Source of the DNA: CAYUYV01 sp964522525
GTDB taxonomy: Bacteria; Pseudomonadota; Alphaproteobacteria; JAJFIK01
Length of the DNA: 64,000 bases
Reading direction: 5' to 3'
NCBI GenBank assembly: GCA_964522525.1
Contig: CAZFWG010000010.1
Span: forward strand, 1-64,000
The position numbers and the translations under genes are program-made. Below the pieces are notes generated by a model, which saw only the letters and a list, made by a program, of their open reading frames with translations, was not told the DNA's origin and did not search any database. Position 1 is the stretch's first letter. Each line of letters opens with the position of its first letter. Below are positions 34,329-42,711 of this stretch, piece by piece.

Positions 34329-35509
34329 ATGGCGCGCCTTCTGCTCCACCGCCTGTTGGTCATGATCCCCAGCCTCCTGGTGATCAGCTTCTTGATCTTT
34401 GCGGTGATCAAACTGCCGCCGGGGGATTTTCTCTCCAACCGGATCATGGAGCTTGAGGCCTCGGGCGAAAGCGCCAGCATCGGGCAGCTGGAATTCTACC
34501 GGAAAGAGTTCGACCTCGATAAACCCTTCTTCACCCAATATGGCATCTGGCTGGGGATATGGCCGGGCAATCAGGGGTTTTCCGGGATCCTTCAGGGGAA
34601 TTGGGGCTGGTCCTTTGCCTATGAGCGCCCCGTGTCCGAGGTGGTGGGCGACGGCCTCGCGCTGACCATGCTCCTCAATTTCGTCACTGTGCTGTTCATT
34701 TATCTCGTGGCCTTTCCGCTCGGCGTCTATGCCGCCACCAGGCCCTATTCCTGGGGTGACTACGGCCTTTCCTTCCTGGGCTATCTGGGATTGGCACTGC
34801 CTAATTTCCTGCTGGGTCTCGTCCTTCTCTATTACTTCAACAAATGGTTCGGCATCTCCGTCGGCGGTATGATGGACCCGGCCTATTTGAATGAGCCCTG
34901 GTCCTGGGGCAAGGTGCGCTCCGTCCTGTCCCATTTGATCATTCCCGTGATCGTCATCGGGACGGCGGGCACGGCCGAGATGATCCGCCGGCTGCGCGCC
35001 AATCTCCTCGACGAACTCGACCGGCCTTACATGCGCACGGCACGGGCCAAGGGCCTGAGCGAAACCCGCATCCTGCTCAAATATCCCTTGCGCATGGCCT
35101 TGAGCCCGTTCATCGCCGATATCGGCAATCTCTTGCCCCGTCTCGTGTCCGGTTCGGTCATCGTTTCGGTCGTGCTCAGCCTGCCGACTATCGGCCCCGT
35201 GCTGCTCCAGGCCCTGACCCTCCAGGACCAGTATCTGGCGGGCTTCATTCTTCTCTTCGTGGCCCTGCTGACNNNNNNNNNNNNNNNNNNNNNNNNNNNN
35301 NNNNNNNNNNNNNNNNNNNNNNNNNNNNNNNNNNNNNNNNNNNNNNNNNNNNNNNNNNNNNNNNNNNNNNNNCCCTCCAGGACCAGTATCTGGCGGGCTT
35401 CATTCTTCTCTTCGTGGCCCTGCTGACAGTTGTGGGCATGACGATTTCCGATCTCCTGCTCGTGCTGATCGACCCGCGGATCCGGCTGGGCCAGGAGGCA
35501 CGCCGATGA
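34329..35509 (+). CDS. peptide-type ABC permease, first subunit (OppB/YejB-like), split by a false gap
   Basis: The protein has the DppB/OppB start RLLLHRLLVMIPSLLVISFLIF and the EAA loop RPYMRTARAKGLSETRILLKYPLRMAL contacting the ATPase. A run of 100 N interrupts it, but the 55 bp left of the gap are repeated exactly on the right. If the two copies are merged, the frame continues through VVGMTISDLLLVLIDPRIR to TGA at 35507, giving a complete 341-residue permease. AGGAG near 34316 precedes the ATG. The stop overlaps the next start as ATGA. Confidence 0.92.
35218..35427 (+). repeat. 55-bp exact duplication flanking a 100-N gap (contig overlap)
   Basis: Bases 35218-35272 and 35373-35427 are identical over 55 bp and directly border the N run at 35273-35372. 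Collapsing them restores an uninterrupted permease gene, so this is an assembly artefact: two contigs that overlap by 55 bp were scaffolded with a default gap instead of being merged. Confidence 0.95.
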
Positions 35510-36651
35510 GCAATCCCCCGCTGGATCATTTCGTCGACGACCGTCCCTTTTCACCGGATGAGGCCGCGCGTTCGATGGCGGCGCAACCCATGGGCCACCG
35601 TGCCCTCATGATGCGCAAATTCCTCCGCCACCGGCTCGCGGCCTGCTCAGCCTTCATCCTTCTTTTGCTCTATGGCAGCCTGCCCTTTGCGGACATGATC
35701 GCGCCCCATGGCGCAACCACCCGCCATGTGGACCATATCCACGCCCCGCCGCAACGCATCCGCCTCGTCCACGAGGGGCGTCTCCATTGGCCCTTCGTCT
35801 ATCCCACGGTGAAATCCGTGGACCTGGGGAAGTTTCAGCGGATCTACACACCGATCATCACCCAGCCTCAGCCCATTCGTTTCTGGTGCGCCGGAGAGCC
35901 CTATAAGTTCCTGGGGCTGATCGCCATGAGCCGTCGGCTGATCTGCAGCCCCGAAGGCGGCACCCTCTTTCTTCTGGGGACGGACCGGTTGGGGCGGGAT
36001 GTTTTCTCCCGCCTTGTGATCGGCGCGCGCATTTCGCTCACGATCGGCCTGTTCGGCATCGCCATCAGCCTGGGTCTCGGCGTCATCATCGGCGGCCTTG
36101 CCGGATATTTCGGCGGCCTTCTCGACCATGGCGTTCAGCGCCTGATCGAGATCCTGCGCTCCATCCCCGAACTTCCCCTGTGGATGGCCCTCGCGGCCGC
36201 CTTGCCCGCGACCTGGTCGCCGATCCTGACCTATTTCGGCATCACCCTCATTCTGGGGCTCCTGGACTGGCCCAGCCTGGCCCGCGCCGTGCGCGCCAAA
36301 TTTCTGGCCCTGCGGGAAGAGGATTATGTGGTCGCCGCCCGGCTCATGGGTGCCTCGAAACGGCGTATCATCTTGCGCCATATGGTGCCCAATTTCGCCT
36401 CGCACCTCATCGCCAGCGCAACCTTGTCGGTGCCGAGCATGATTTTGGGGGAAACGGCGCTCTCGTTCCTGGGCTTGGGGCTGCGCGCGCCCATTGTCTC
36501 GTGGGGCGTGATGCTGGGCGATGCTCAGAATCTGGCTGCCGTAGAGCTTTATCCCTGGTTGCTTGCGCCCGTAATCCCGGTCATGGTCACCGTTCTTGCG
36601 TTCAATTTCCTCGGGGACGGGCTGCGCGACGCTGCGGATCCGCACACATGA
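35506..36651 (+). CDS. peptide-type ABC permease, second subunit (OppC/YejE-like)
   Basis: The 381-residue protein has an N-terminal helix, a long periplasmic insertion (about residues 70-140) as in YejE, then five helices. The binding-protein-dependent EAA loop is EEDYVVAARLMGASKRRIILRHMVPN. The GTDRLGRDVFSRLVIGARISL motif is diagnostic of the OppC/DppC group. With the upstream genes it completes a four-gene importer in the order ATPase, binding protein, permease, permease. Confidence 0.92.
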   Translation: MSNPPLDHFVDDRPFSPDEAARSMAAQPMGHRALMMRKFLRHRLAACSAFILLLLYGSLPFADMIAPHGATTRHVDHIHAPPQRIRLVHEGRLHWPFVYPTVKSVDLGKFQRIYTPIITQPQPIRFWCAGEPYKFLGLIAMSRRLICSPEGGTLFLLGTDRLGRDVFSRLVIGARISLTIGLFGIAISLGLGVIIGGLAGYFGGLLDHGVQRLIEILRSIPELPLWMALAAALPATWSPILTYFGITLILGLLDWPSLARAVRAKFLALREEDYVVAARLMGASKRRIILRHMVPNFASHLIASATLSVPSMILGETALSFLGLGLRAPIVSWGVMLGDAQNLAAVELYPWLLAPVIPVMVTVLAFNFLGDGLRDAADPHT

Positions 36652-36726
36652 TCCTTCCGGTCGGCGTTCTGACGGGAAGAGCAAAGGCCCCGACCTTTGG
36701 CATTCTGACTTGCCAGGAGAAAAAAC

Positions 36727-37497
36727 ATGAGCGAAAGCGCGGCCGCGGAAGGCACGGCGCTGCCTCAGCCGGACCTGACCATCTTGATCCCCGTCTATAA
36801 CGAGGCCGGGAATATCGAGCCTCTGGTTCAGGAAATCCAGGATGTGATCGGCAATGCCATCGCCTATGAGCTGGTGCTGGTCAATGACGGCTCCACGGAT
36901 GGCAGCGACGCGGAACTTGCCGATGTGCGCCGGCGTCACCAGGCCGTCCGCGTGGTGAGCCATTCCCACCGCTCAGGCAAGAGTGCAGCCCTTTACACAG
37001 GGCGCATGGCGGCACGGGGCCGCTGGATCCAGACCCTGGACGGGGACCGGCAGAATGATCCGGCGGATGTGATGTCCCTGTGGACCCATCTTCATCAGGG
37101 AGCCGGACCCGATGCGCGGCTTGGTATTGTCGCTGGCATTCGTCAGAGCCGGAATGACGGCACCTTCAAATGGCTCCAGTCCCGCATGGCCAACGGCATT
37201 CGCAGTACACTGCTCAATGACGGGACGCCGGATACGGGGTGCGGCTTCAAAATGATGCGCCGCGCGGCCTTTGACGATGTGCCCTTTTTCGATGGCATGC
37301 ACCGCTTTCTGCCGGCCCTGGTGCGCCGCGCCGGTTGGGACGTGATGCAGTTTCCGGTCAATGACCGTCCGCGTACCCATGGCACATCAAAATATGGATT
37401 TCTGGGCCGGCTGGGTGCAGGAATTTATGATCTTCTGGGTGTCGTCTGGCTCATGCGCCGCGGCTCCTTTCCACCGGAACGCAGCGGCGATTTGTGA
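36727..37497 (+). CDS. family 2 glycosyltransferase (dolichyl/polyprenyl-phosphate mannosyltransferase type)
   Basis: The 256-residue enzyme shows GT2 motifs: LTILIPVYNEAGNIEPLV, LVNDGSTDGSDAEL, the DXD-like LDGDRQNDPADV and DTGCGFKMMRR. It resembles DPM1-type enzymes that charge a polyprenyl phosphate with a sugar. No C-terminal membrane helices are present, so it is probably peripheral. CAGGAG at about 36715 is a clear ribosome site. Its location 75 bp after the importer may be fortuitous; it could supply an activated sugar to the glycosyltransferases at 24-30 kb. Confidence 0.87.
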   Translation: MSESAAAEGTALPQPDLTILIPVYNEAGNIEPLVQEIQDVIGNAIAYELVLVNDGSTDGSDAELADVRRRHQAVRVVSHSHRSGKSAALYTGRMAARGRWIQTLDGDRQNDPADVMSLWTHLHQGAGPDARLGIVAGIRQSRNDGTFKWLQSRMANGIRSTLLNDGTPDTGCGFKMMRRAAFDDVPFFDGMHRFLPALVRRAGWDVMQFPVNDRPRTHGTSKYGFLGRLGAGIYDLLGVVWLMRRGSFPPERSGDL

Positions 37498-37500
37498 TCA

Positions 37501-37530
37501 CGGCTGACCCGTCCTGATACGGACCAGCCG
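37501..37530. terminator. hairpin between convergent genes
   Basis: CGGCTG (37501-37506) pairs with CAGCCG (37525-37530), with an inner GTCC-tgatac-GGAC stem and a one-sided bulge. It lies just after the GT2 stop and 20 bp from the end of the convergent gene. No T-run, so its role in ending either transcript is only possible. Confidence 0.35.
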
Positions 37531-37549
37531 TCTGGACCCTGTCGACGTC

Positions 37550-38521
37550 TTATCGTTTGCCGATGCTGATTTCGCCGTTGCCGCTCGATTTCAGCTCACC
37601 TTCCAGCTGCCCGATATGGACATCGCCGGAGCCGCTGACCGCGATCCGGGGATCGACGGCGGTGCCGCCCAAATGGAGATCGCCCGACCCGTTGATCGAG
37701 ACCTTGAGGGGATCGGCCCGGCCGTCACCGATGGTCACGTCTCCGCTGCCATTGATCGCGACACGAACCGGTCCGTCCACCGTACCGACAATGACCTCGC
37801 CGGAACCGCTGACACTGACCGACAGCCCGGCGCCGATGGTCTTCACGCCGACGTCTCCGCTGCCGGCGATGCTGACCCGCACGGCGCCCCCGATTTCCTC
37901 CGCCTTCACCGAACCGCTGCCGGCGATCGCCGCGTCAAGATCTTCCGTGACCGTCGACATCACCACGTCGCCGGATCCCGAGACGGCGACGCGCGCCGTG
38001 GCGACCCGGCCGACGGACGCGTCCACCGAAACCCCTTCAAGCGTCACATCGCCTTGCGTGTCTCCGATCCGCAGGGCACCGATCATGTCGGCGATTTCAA
38101 CCGCACCGCCCTCCGGCACGACGATGGAAACCACGGGATAGTTATCCAGCCGGCCTTCGACGGGGCGCGGGTCGAACCAACGCCTGAAATCGCGCAAGGC
38201 GCCACGCCCCTTCTGGCCATCCACGATCAGAAGATTGTTGCCTTCGCGAAGCTCGATCTCTTCCAGTTTTTCCGGATCGCCGGTCATCACCACGACCACC
38301 TCGTCCGTCTCGCCCGGTTCGACCAGGACGGTGCCGATGAAGTCGCGCAGTTCGAGATTGCGAACGTCGAAGGTTAAGGGGCCCCGGGTTTCGGACGGCT
38401 CGCGGGCGTCGGCCTTGCCGGCTGCCACCGACAGAACCAGGACCGCGACCCAAATGGCCAGAAAGGCGACCCAACCCGTTTGGGAAACTGATTTGCGGGG
38501 ACCGCTCGACAACCGGCGCAT
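37550..38521 (-). CDS. exported GIN-domain (DUF2807-like) repeat protein
   Basis: The 323-residue protein has a signal peptide (WVAFLAIWVAVLVLSVAAGKADA), a beta-rich N-terminal part, and then a solenoid of eight units based on xxSGSGDVxxxx. The glycine of GSG recurs at residues 182, 201, 220, 239, 258, 278, 297 and 314. This is the putative auto-transporter adhesin head GIN domain, usually periplasmic or surface-associated with unknown ligand. An AGGAGGG ribosome site supports the start at 38521. It ends next to the GT2 gene and lies 109 bp downstream of the response regulator gene on the same strand. Confidence 0.8.
   Translation of the reverse strand: MRRLSSGPRKSVSQTGWVAFLAIWVAVLVLSVAAGKADAREPSETRGPLTFDVRNLELRDFIGTVLVEPGETDEVVVVMTGDPEKLEEIELREGNNLLIVDGQKGRGALRDFRRWFDPRPVEGRLDNYPVVSIVVPEGGAVEIADMIGALRIGDTQGDVTLEGVSVDASVGRVATARVAVSGSGDVVMSTVTEDLDAAIAGSGSVKAEEIGGAVRVSIAGSGDVGVKTIGAGLSVSVSGSGEVIVGTVDGPVRVAINGSGDVTIGDGRADPLKVSINGSGDLHLGGTAVDPRIAVSGSGDVHIGQLEGELKSSGNGEISIGKR
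37553..37980 (-). repeat. eight 19-residue GSG repeats within the GIN-domain gene
   Basis: The coding repeats have a period of 57 bp (19 residues), once 60 bp, and a shorter last unit. They are conserved at protein level (GSGD/GSGE/GSGS then hydrophobic) but diverged in DNA, which argues for an old, selected solenoid rather than recent slippage. Confidence 0.8.
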
Positions 38522-38630
38522 GATGGAACCCTCCTCTCGGAATGCATGGTGAGAGAAGGGTAGATCCGACTTGAGGCCGCCACCGAACAAAAATCAGGCC
38601 GAGATTTGTCCGGGGCATCAAAACCGGGCG

Positions 38631-39317
38631 TTACGGAACGAGCCGGTAGCCGCCGCTTTCCGTGACCAGAAGCGAAGCCCGGGAGGGTTCCGGTTCGATC
38701 TTTTGCCGCAAACGATAGATGTGCGTTTCCAAAGTGTGGGTCGTGACCCCGGCATTATAGCCCCACACTTCATGGAGCAGGATATCGCGGCCGACCACGC
38801 TGTCGCCGGCGCGGTACAAGAACTTCAGTATCGAAGTTTCTTTTTCGGTGAGCCGGATCTTCCTATCGTCTGAGGTGACGAGCATCTTGGCTGCGGGCCG
38901 GAAGGTATAGGGGCCGATCTGGAAGACCGCGTCTTCGCTTTGCTCGTGGCTGCGCAGGTGGGCCCGAACCCGCGCCAGGAGAACCGCGAATTTGAAGGGC
39001 TTCGTGACATAGTCATTGGCGCCGGCCTCAAGACCCAGGATCATGTCGGCATCGCCGTCGGCCCCGGTCAGCATGATGATCGGACAGCGGACGCCCGCCT
39101 TGCGCATCATGCGACAGGCCTCGCGCCCATCCAGATCCGGCAGGCCGACGTCCAGCAGAATGAGATCGTAGAGCGTGTTTTTTGCCGCTTCGAGACCCTT
39201 GCCGCCGGTGTCCGCCTCACCAATCTCGAATTCCTGGTGCAGTTCGAACTGTTCGCGAAGGGTCTGACGCAAGTCATCATCATCATCAACCAAAAGGATC
39301 TTCTTGGCTGTGCTCAT
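38631..39317 (-). CDS. OmpR/PhoB-family response regulator (CenR-like)
   Basis: The 228-residue regulator has a receiver domain with acidic pocket VDDDDDLR, phospho-acceptor aspartate in LILLDVGLPDLDG and the conserved lysine in VTKPFKF, followed by a winged helix (RKIRLTEKETSILKFLYRAG, THTLETHIYRLRQKIEPEP). The segment FAVLLARVRAHLRSHEQSEDAVFQ closely resembles alphaproteobacterial CenR, an essential envelope regulator in Caulobacter; I recall this rather than having compared it. No histidine kinase is adjacent. The GGAGAG before 39317 fixes the start. The 270 bp to ribA hold no gene. Confidence 0.85.
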   Translation of the reverse strand: MSTAKKILLVDDDDDLRQTLREQFELHQEFEIGEADTGGKGLEAAKNTLYDLILLDVGLPDLDGREACRMMRKAGVRCPIIMLTGADGDADMILGLEAGANDYVTKPFKFAVLLARVRAHLRSHEQSEDAVFQIGPYTFRPAAKMLVTSDDRKIRLTEKETSILKFLYRAGDSVVGRDILLHEVWGYNAGVTTHTLETHIYRLRQKIEPEPSRASLLVTESGGYRLVP

Positions 39318-39587
39318 GGTTGCTCTCCCTATCGCGTCCCGCCTATTCACACTCACTGGTCGCCATTCATTTGGGGTCGCCAACGCGACAATGAAGACCA
39401 CTCAAGCTGAGCTGATTGGTTTATCCCCAATCTACCAGTCAAACTGTGGTAACGACCCCGTGACTGGAGGCGTCATTGAACCGTAAGCAGAGCACGAACC
39501 ACACAAGGACCCGGCCGAAAGGGGACGTACACTGTTTGCGGGGAGACGCGTCCGAACCGGCCATATAAGGGAGACACGGATCGAATC

Positions 39588-40808
39588 ATGGCGCAAGAGG
39601 AATCGCCAGACGCAGGCGCTCTATCACCCGTTCCGGAAATTCCATCCGTACGCGACCACCGGTCGGTAATTCTGGTGGAACGCGCCGCCATGGATTTGCG
39701 GCGTGGTTGGCCCGTTGTCCTGAAGGGTGAAGGCACCAGTCTGATTGCCGCCGTCGAGGGACTCGAACACGATATTCTTGATGCGATGCGTGATATCGCG
39801 CGTGCAAGCGGACCGGAATCCGGACAAGAGGCGCCAACACTCCTCCTGACCCATCCCCGCGCCAAGACACTGTCCATCCGTCTTTACACCGATGGCGTCG
39901 TGGGCTTGCCTGTGGACGCTTCTCAGAAACCCAGTGATCTCATGGCAATCGCGGATCCGAGCGATGATCTTGCCACGCCCTTCAAGGGACCCTTTCAGGC
40001 ACTGAGGACGCTCCCGCGAACGGCCATGCCCCAGGCGATCCGGCTCGCCAAGATCGCGGGTCTTCTGCCGTCGGTGATCACCGTCCCCCTCCCGGACAAA
40101 GCTGAACACAAATTCGTTACGGAGACGAAGCTTTCCGCCCTCGGTGCCCGAGACATCGACGACTACGATCTCGCAATTGCGGAATCCCTGTCGATCGTGT
40201 CCCAGGCCCAGGTGCCTCTGGCCGATGCGCCCAACGCCCGGCTTGTCGCATTCCGCGCGCGCTCCGGCGGACCGGAACACTATGCCATCGTGATCGGCAC
40301 CCCTCATCCGGATACCCCCGTTTTGGTCCGCCTTCACTCCGAATGCTTCACTGGCGACCTTTTGGGCTCCCTCAAATGCGACTGTGGGGATCAATTGCGC
40401 GGTGCGATCAAGCGCATGGGCGAAGAAGGCCAAGGCATTCTTCTTTATCTGGCCCAGGAGGGGCGCGGCATCGGCCTGATGAACAAGTTGCGGGCCTATG
40501 CCTTGCAGGATCAGGGCTTCGACACGGTGGAAGCCAATGAACGGTTGGGTTTCGAGGTTGATGAGCGGGCCTTTCAGCCGGCGGCCGAGATGCTCAAGCG
40601 CCTGGGGCACACCACCATTCGCCTGCTGAGCAACAATCCCGCGAAAGCCGATGCCTTGGCCCGCCACGGCATCACCGTGAGCGCCAGGGAAACCCACGTC
40701 TTTCCGACAAACCCCCACAACGCCCATTATATGCGGGTCAAGGCCGCCAAGACGGGTCACGACCTTGATCCGGAGAGCCTTGATCCTCCGGAGGACGACC
40801 GCCCATGA
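39588..40808 (+). CDS. ribA: GTP cyclohydrolase II with a degenerate DHBP-synthase-like N-terminus
   Basis: The C-terminal half (about residues 210-390) is GTP cyclohydrolase II, the first riboflavin step: zinc cysteines in HSECFTGDLLGSLKCDCGDQ, catalytic QEGRGIGLMNKLRAYALQD and LLSNNPAKADAL. The N-terminal 200 residues resemble DHBP synthase (RAAMDLRRGWPVVL) but lack the acidic RENEGD active-site motif, so that activity is probably absent. Such RibBA-like relatives are common in alphaproteobacteria. The following transpeptidase-like gene overlaps by 4 bp. Confidence 0.9.
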   Translation: MAQEESPDAGALSPVPEIPSVRDHRSVILVERAAMDLRRGWPVVLKGEGTSLIAAVEGLEHDILDAMRDIARASGPESGQEAPTLLLTHPRAKTLSIRLYTDGVVGLPVDASQKPSDLMAIADPSDDLATPFKGPFQALRTLPRTAMPQAIRLAKIAGLLPSVITVPLPDKAEHKFVTETKLSALGARDIDDYDLAIAESLSIVSQAQVPLADAPNARLVAFRARSGGPEHYAIVIGTPHPDTPVLVRLHSECFTGDLLGSLKCDCGDQLRGAIKRMGEEGQGILLYLAQEGRGIGLMNKLRAYALQDQGFDTVEANERLGFEVDERAFQPAAEMLKRLGHTTIRLLSNNPAKADALARHGITVSARETHVFPTNPHNAHYMRVKAAKTGHDLDPESLDPPEDDRP

Positions 40809-41347
40809 CCGATATGCGCCCAAGCGATGGGCCCTCAACCAACGTGATCGTCCGGGAGGGGCGCATTCTGACCTGCGGAAGCATGTCAGTTCCCTGCGTG
40901 ATCGGGCGCGGTGGCCTGATTGATGCCGCGCGCAAACGCGAAGGCGACGGCGCCACGCCCATTGGTTCCTGGCCCCTTCGACGTCTCCTCTACCGCGCGG
41001 ACCGCATCGTTCCGGAACCGGAAACAGGACTGCCCTGCGGCGCCCTTTCGCCCGAGGACGGCTGGTGCGACGACCCGGCCGATCCAGCCTACAACCGTCC
41101 CGTCACCCATCCCTATGGGGCCAGTGCCGAACATCTGTGGCGGGAAGATAACCTCTACGATCTCATCGTGGTCCTGGGCCACAATGATGATCCCGTCGCC
41201 CCGGGCCTCGGCAGCGCGATCTTTTTTCATCTGATGCGGGAGGATCAGAAACCAACCGAGGGCTGCGTGGCGATCGCCCGGGATCCCATGCTCGCTGTCC
41301 TCGCATTGGTCGGCGAAACCAGCCGGATGATCATCGAGCCGGCGTGA
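40805..41347 (+). CDS. L,D-transpeptidase (YkuD-like) catalytic domain protein
   Basis: The 180-residue protein matches the L,D-transpeptidase catalytic fold: GRGGLIDAARKREGDGATPIGSW, YDLIVVLGHNDDP with the histidine-rich strand, SAIFFHL and the nucleophile motif KPTEGCVAIA (TEGC for the usual SxGC). No signal peptide or membrane helix is visible, which is unusual for a peptidoglycan cross-linking enzyme. It may act in the cytoplasm, use another export route, or have a mis-set start. ATGA coupling to ribA is seen. Confidence 0.8.
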   Translation: MTDMRPSDGPSTNVIVREGRILTCGSMSVPCVIGRGGLIDAARKREGDGATPIGSWPLRRLLYRADRIVPEPETGLPCGALSPEDGWCDDPADPAYNRPVTHPYGASAEHLWREDNLYDLIVVLGHNDDPVAPGLGSAIFFHLMREDQKPTEGCVAIARDPMLAVLALVGETSRMIIEPA

Positions 41348-41453
41348 GCGCGAGGGGTCGGCCGTTGGGACCGGCCGACGGTTGGGCTAAGGTGACGCCG
41401 ACCGGTGGCGCACAGATCATCGGCGGGCCCCACGAGCATGACCGGAGCGATCC

Positions 41454-41930
41454 TTGAACATCAGATCTTACGCCACTGCCGACCGGGCCGCTGTCCTGCG
41501 CCTGCACCAGGAACTCCAGTCTTACGAATGGCCGCTGCGCCCTTTGCGCTCGCGCTCACCGACCCTGAGCCAGGAATACTATGAGCGTGAATATGATGAG
41601 TTGATGGCTGACGAAGAGTGCGACTGCATGTTTCTCGTCGCCGAGCATGGGGGCGCGCTTGTCGGCTATGTTTTCTGTCTCGTCGACGAGGAACTGTTAG
41701 ACGACCCTCGGGAGCAGGTCCACGTGCTGGACATCATGGTGACCGAAAGCGCTCGCGGACAGGGGATCGGGCGCCAACTGATGAACGCCGTTGATCGCTT
41801 TGCCTCTGAGCGAAAGATCGCGCGGATCGTGCTGGATGTGCTTTCGGCAAACGAACGGGCGATCGCCTTCTACCGAACCCTCGGCTTCGATGTCGCCGTT
41901 CTCTCTATGGAGAAGGTTCAAGCTGGCTGA
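41454..41930 (+). CDS. GNAT-family N-acetyltransferase
   Basis: The 158-residue protein has a complete GNAT core: VLDIMVTESARGQGIGRQLMNAV (the acetyl-CoA loop RGQGIG) followed by IARIVLDVLSANERAIAFYRTLGF. It probably acetylates an amino group of a small molecule or protein; the substrate is not readable. Translation starts with TTG at 41454 behind a GGAGCG site; no in-frame ATG upstream fits. It stands alone, convergent with yggS 43 bp away. Confidence 0.85.
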   Translation: MNIRSYATADRAAVLRLHQELQSYEWPLRPLRSRSPTLSQEYYEREYDELMADEECDCMFLVAEHGGALVGYVFCLVDEELLDDPREQVHVLDIMVTESARGQGIGRQLMNAVDRFASERKIARIVLDVLSANERAIAFYRTLGFDVAVLSMEKVQAG

Positions 41931-41973
41931 GCCACCGGCCAAACGGCAAATGGGGCGCCGGCGTGGGACGTGC

Positions 41974-42711
41974 TCATGATCTGGAACGTCCCGGAGAGGG
42001 TTCAGATGTGGATGCATCCGGTGACGGGCGCGCGGGACGGGGACCAAAAAGCGCCGTACCGATGCGCACATGGGTGGCCCCGAGGGCAATCGCCGTCTCG
42101 AAATCGCCGGTCATGCCCATGCTGAGTCCGGACAATCCATTGCGCCGCGCGATCTTGGCCAGAAGCGCGAAATGGAGGGACGGTTCCTCGTCGACAGGCG
42201 GCAGACACATCAGCCCATCAATCGGCAGCTTCAAGTCTTCACGGCAGAAGGCGATGAAATCATCGGTCTCAAGCGGCGCGATCCCCGCCTTTTGGGGTTC
42301 TTCGCCCGTGTTCACTTGGATAAAGAGGCGGGGCTTGCGTTCCGAGCCCTGAAGAGCATCCGCCAGTTTGCGGGCGAGCTTTTCCCGGTCCACGCTGTGG
42401 AGCACGTCGAAAAGGGCAAGGGCATCGTCGATCTTGTTGGTCTGGAGGGGACCGACCAAATGAAGGCGGGTATCGGGAAAGCGTGCTTTGAGCGCCGGCC
42501 ATTTCTGCTGCGCTTCCTGGACGCGGTTCTCGCCGAATTCCCGCAAGCCCGCTTCCAGCACCGGCATAATGCGATCGGGCCCATGGACTTTGGATATACC
42601 GATAAGGCTAATTTCATGGGACGCTCGGTCCGCCGATTGGGCGGCCGCAGCGATGCGCGCGCTGAGATCATCGAACGCTACCTTGGGGTCGAAAGGCACA
42701 TCATTCGTCAT
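41974..42711 (-). CDS. yggS: PLP homeostasis protein (YggS/PROSC family)
   Basis: The 245-residue protein is a single TIM-barrel PLP binder: LIGISKVHGPDRI with the Schiff-base lysine, FGENRVQEAQQKW, HLVGPLQTNK, FIQVNTGEEPQKAG, LSMGMTGDFETAIALGATHVRIGTALFG. These proteins keep free pyridoxal phosphate and its enzymes balanced. A 15-residue serine/proline tail (RPARPSPDASTSEPSPG) extends beyond the usual end. The ATG at 42711 overlaps, on the opposite strand, the start codon of the ThiE-like gene. An in-frame ATG at 42765 is disfavoured. Confidence 0.9.
   Translation of the reverse strand: MTNDVPFDPKVAFDDLSARIAAAAQSADRASHEISLIGISKVHGPDRIMPVLEAGLREFGENRVQEAQQKWPALKARFPDTRLHLVGPLQTNKIDDALALFDVLHSVDREKLARKLADALQGSERKPRLFIQVNTGEEPQKAGIAPLETDDFIAFCREDLKLPIDGLMCLPPVDEEPSLHFALLAKIARRNGLSGLSMGMTGDFETAIALGATHVRIGTALFGPRPARPSPDASTSEPSPGRSRS

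Noticed and set aside
35218..35427. 55-bp direct repeat as a biological duplication
   Set aside because: It borders an N run exactly and merging restores one intact permease, so a contig overlap explains it better.
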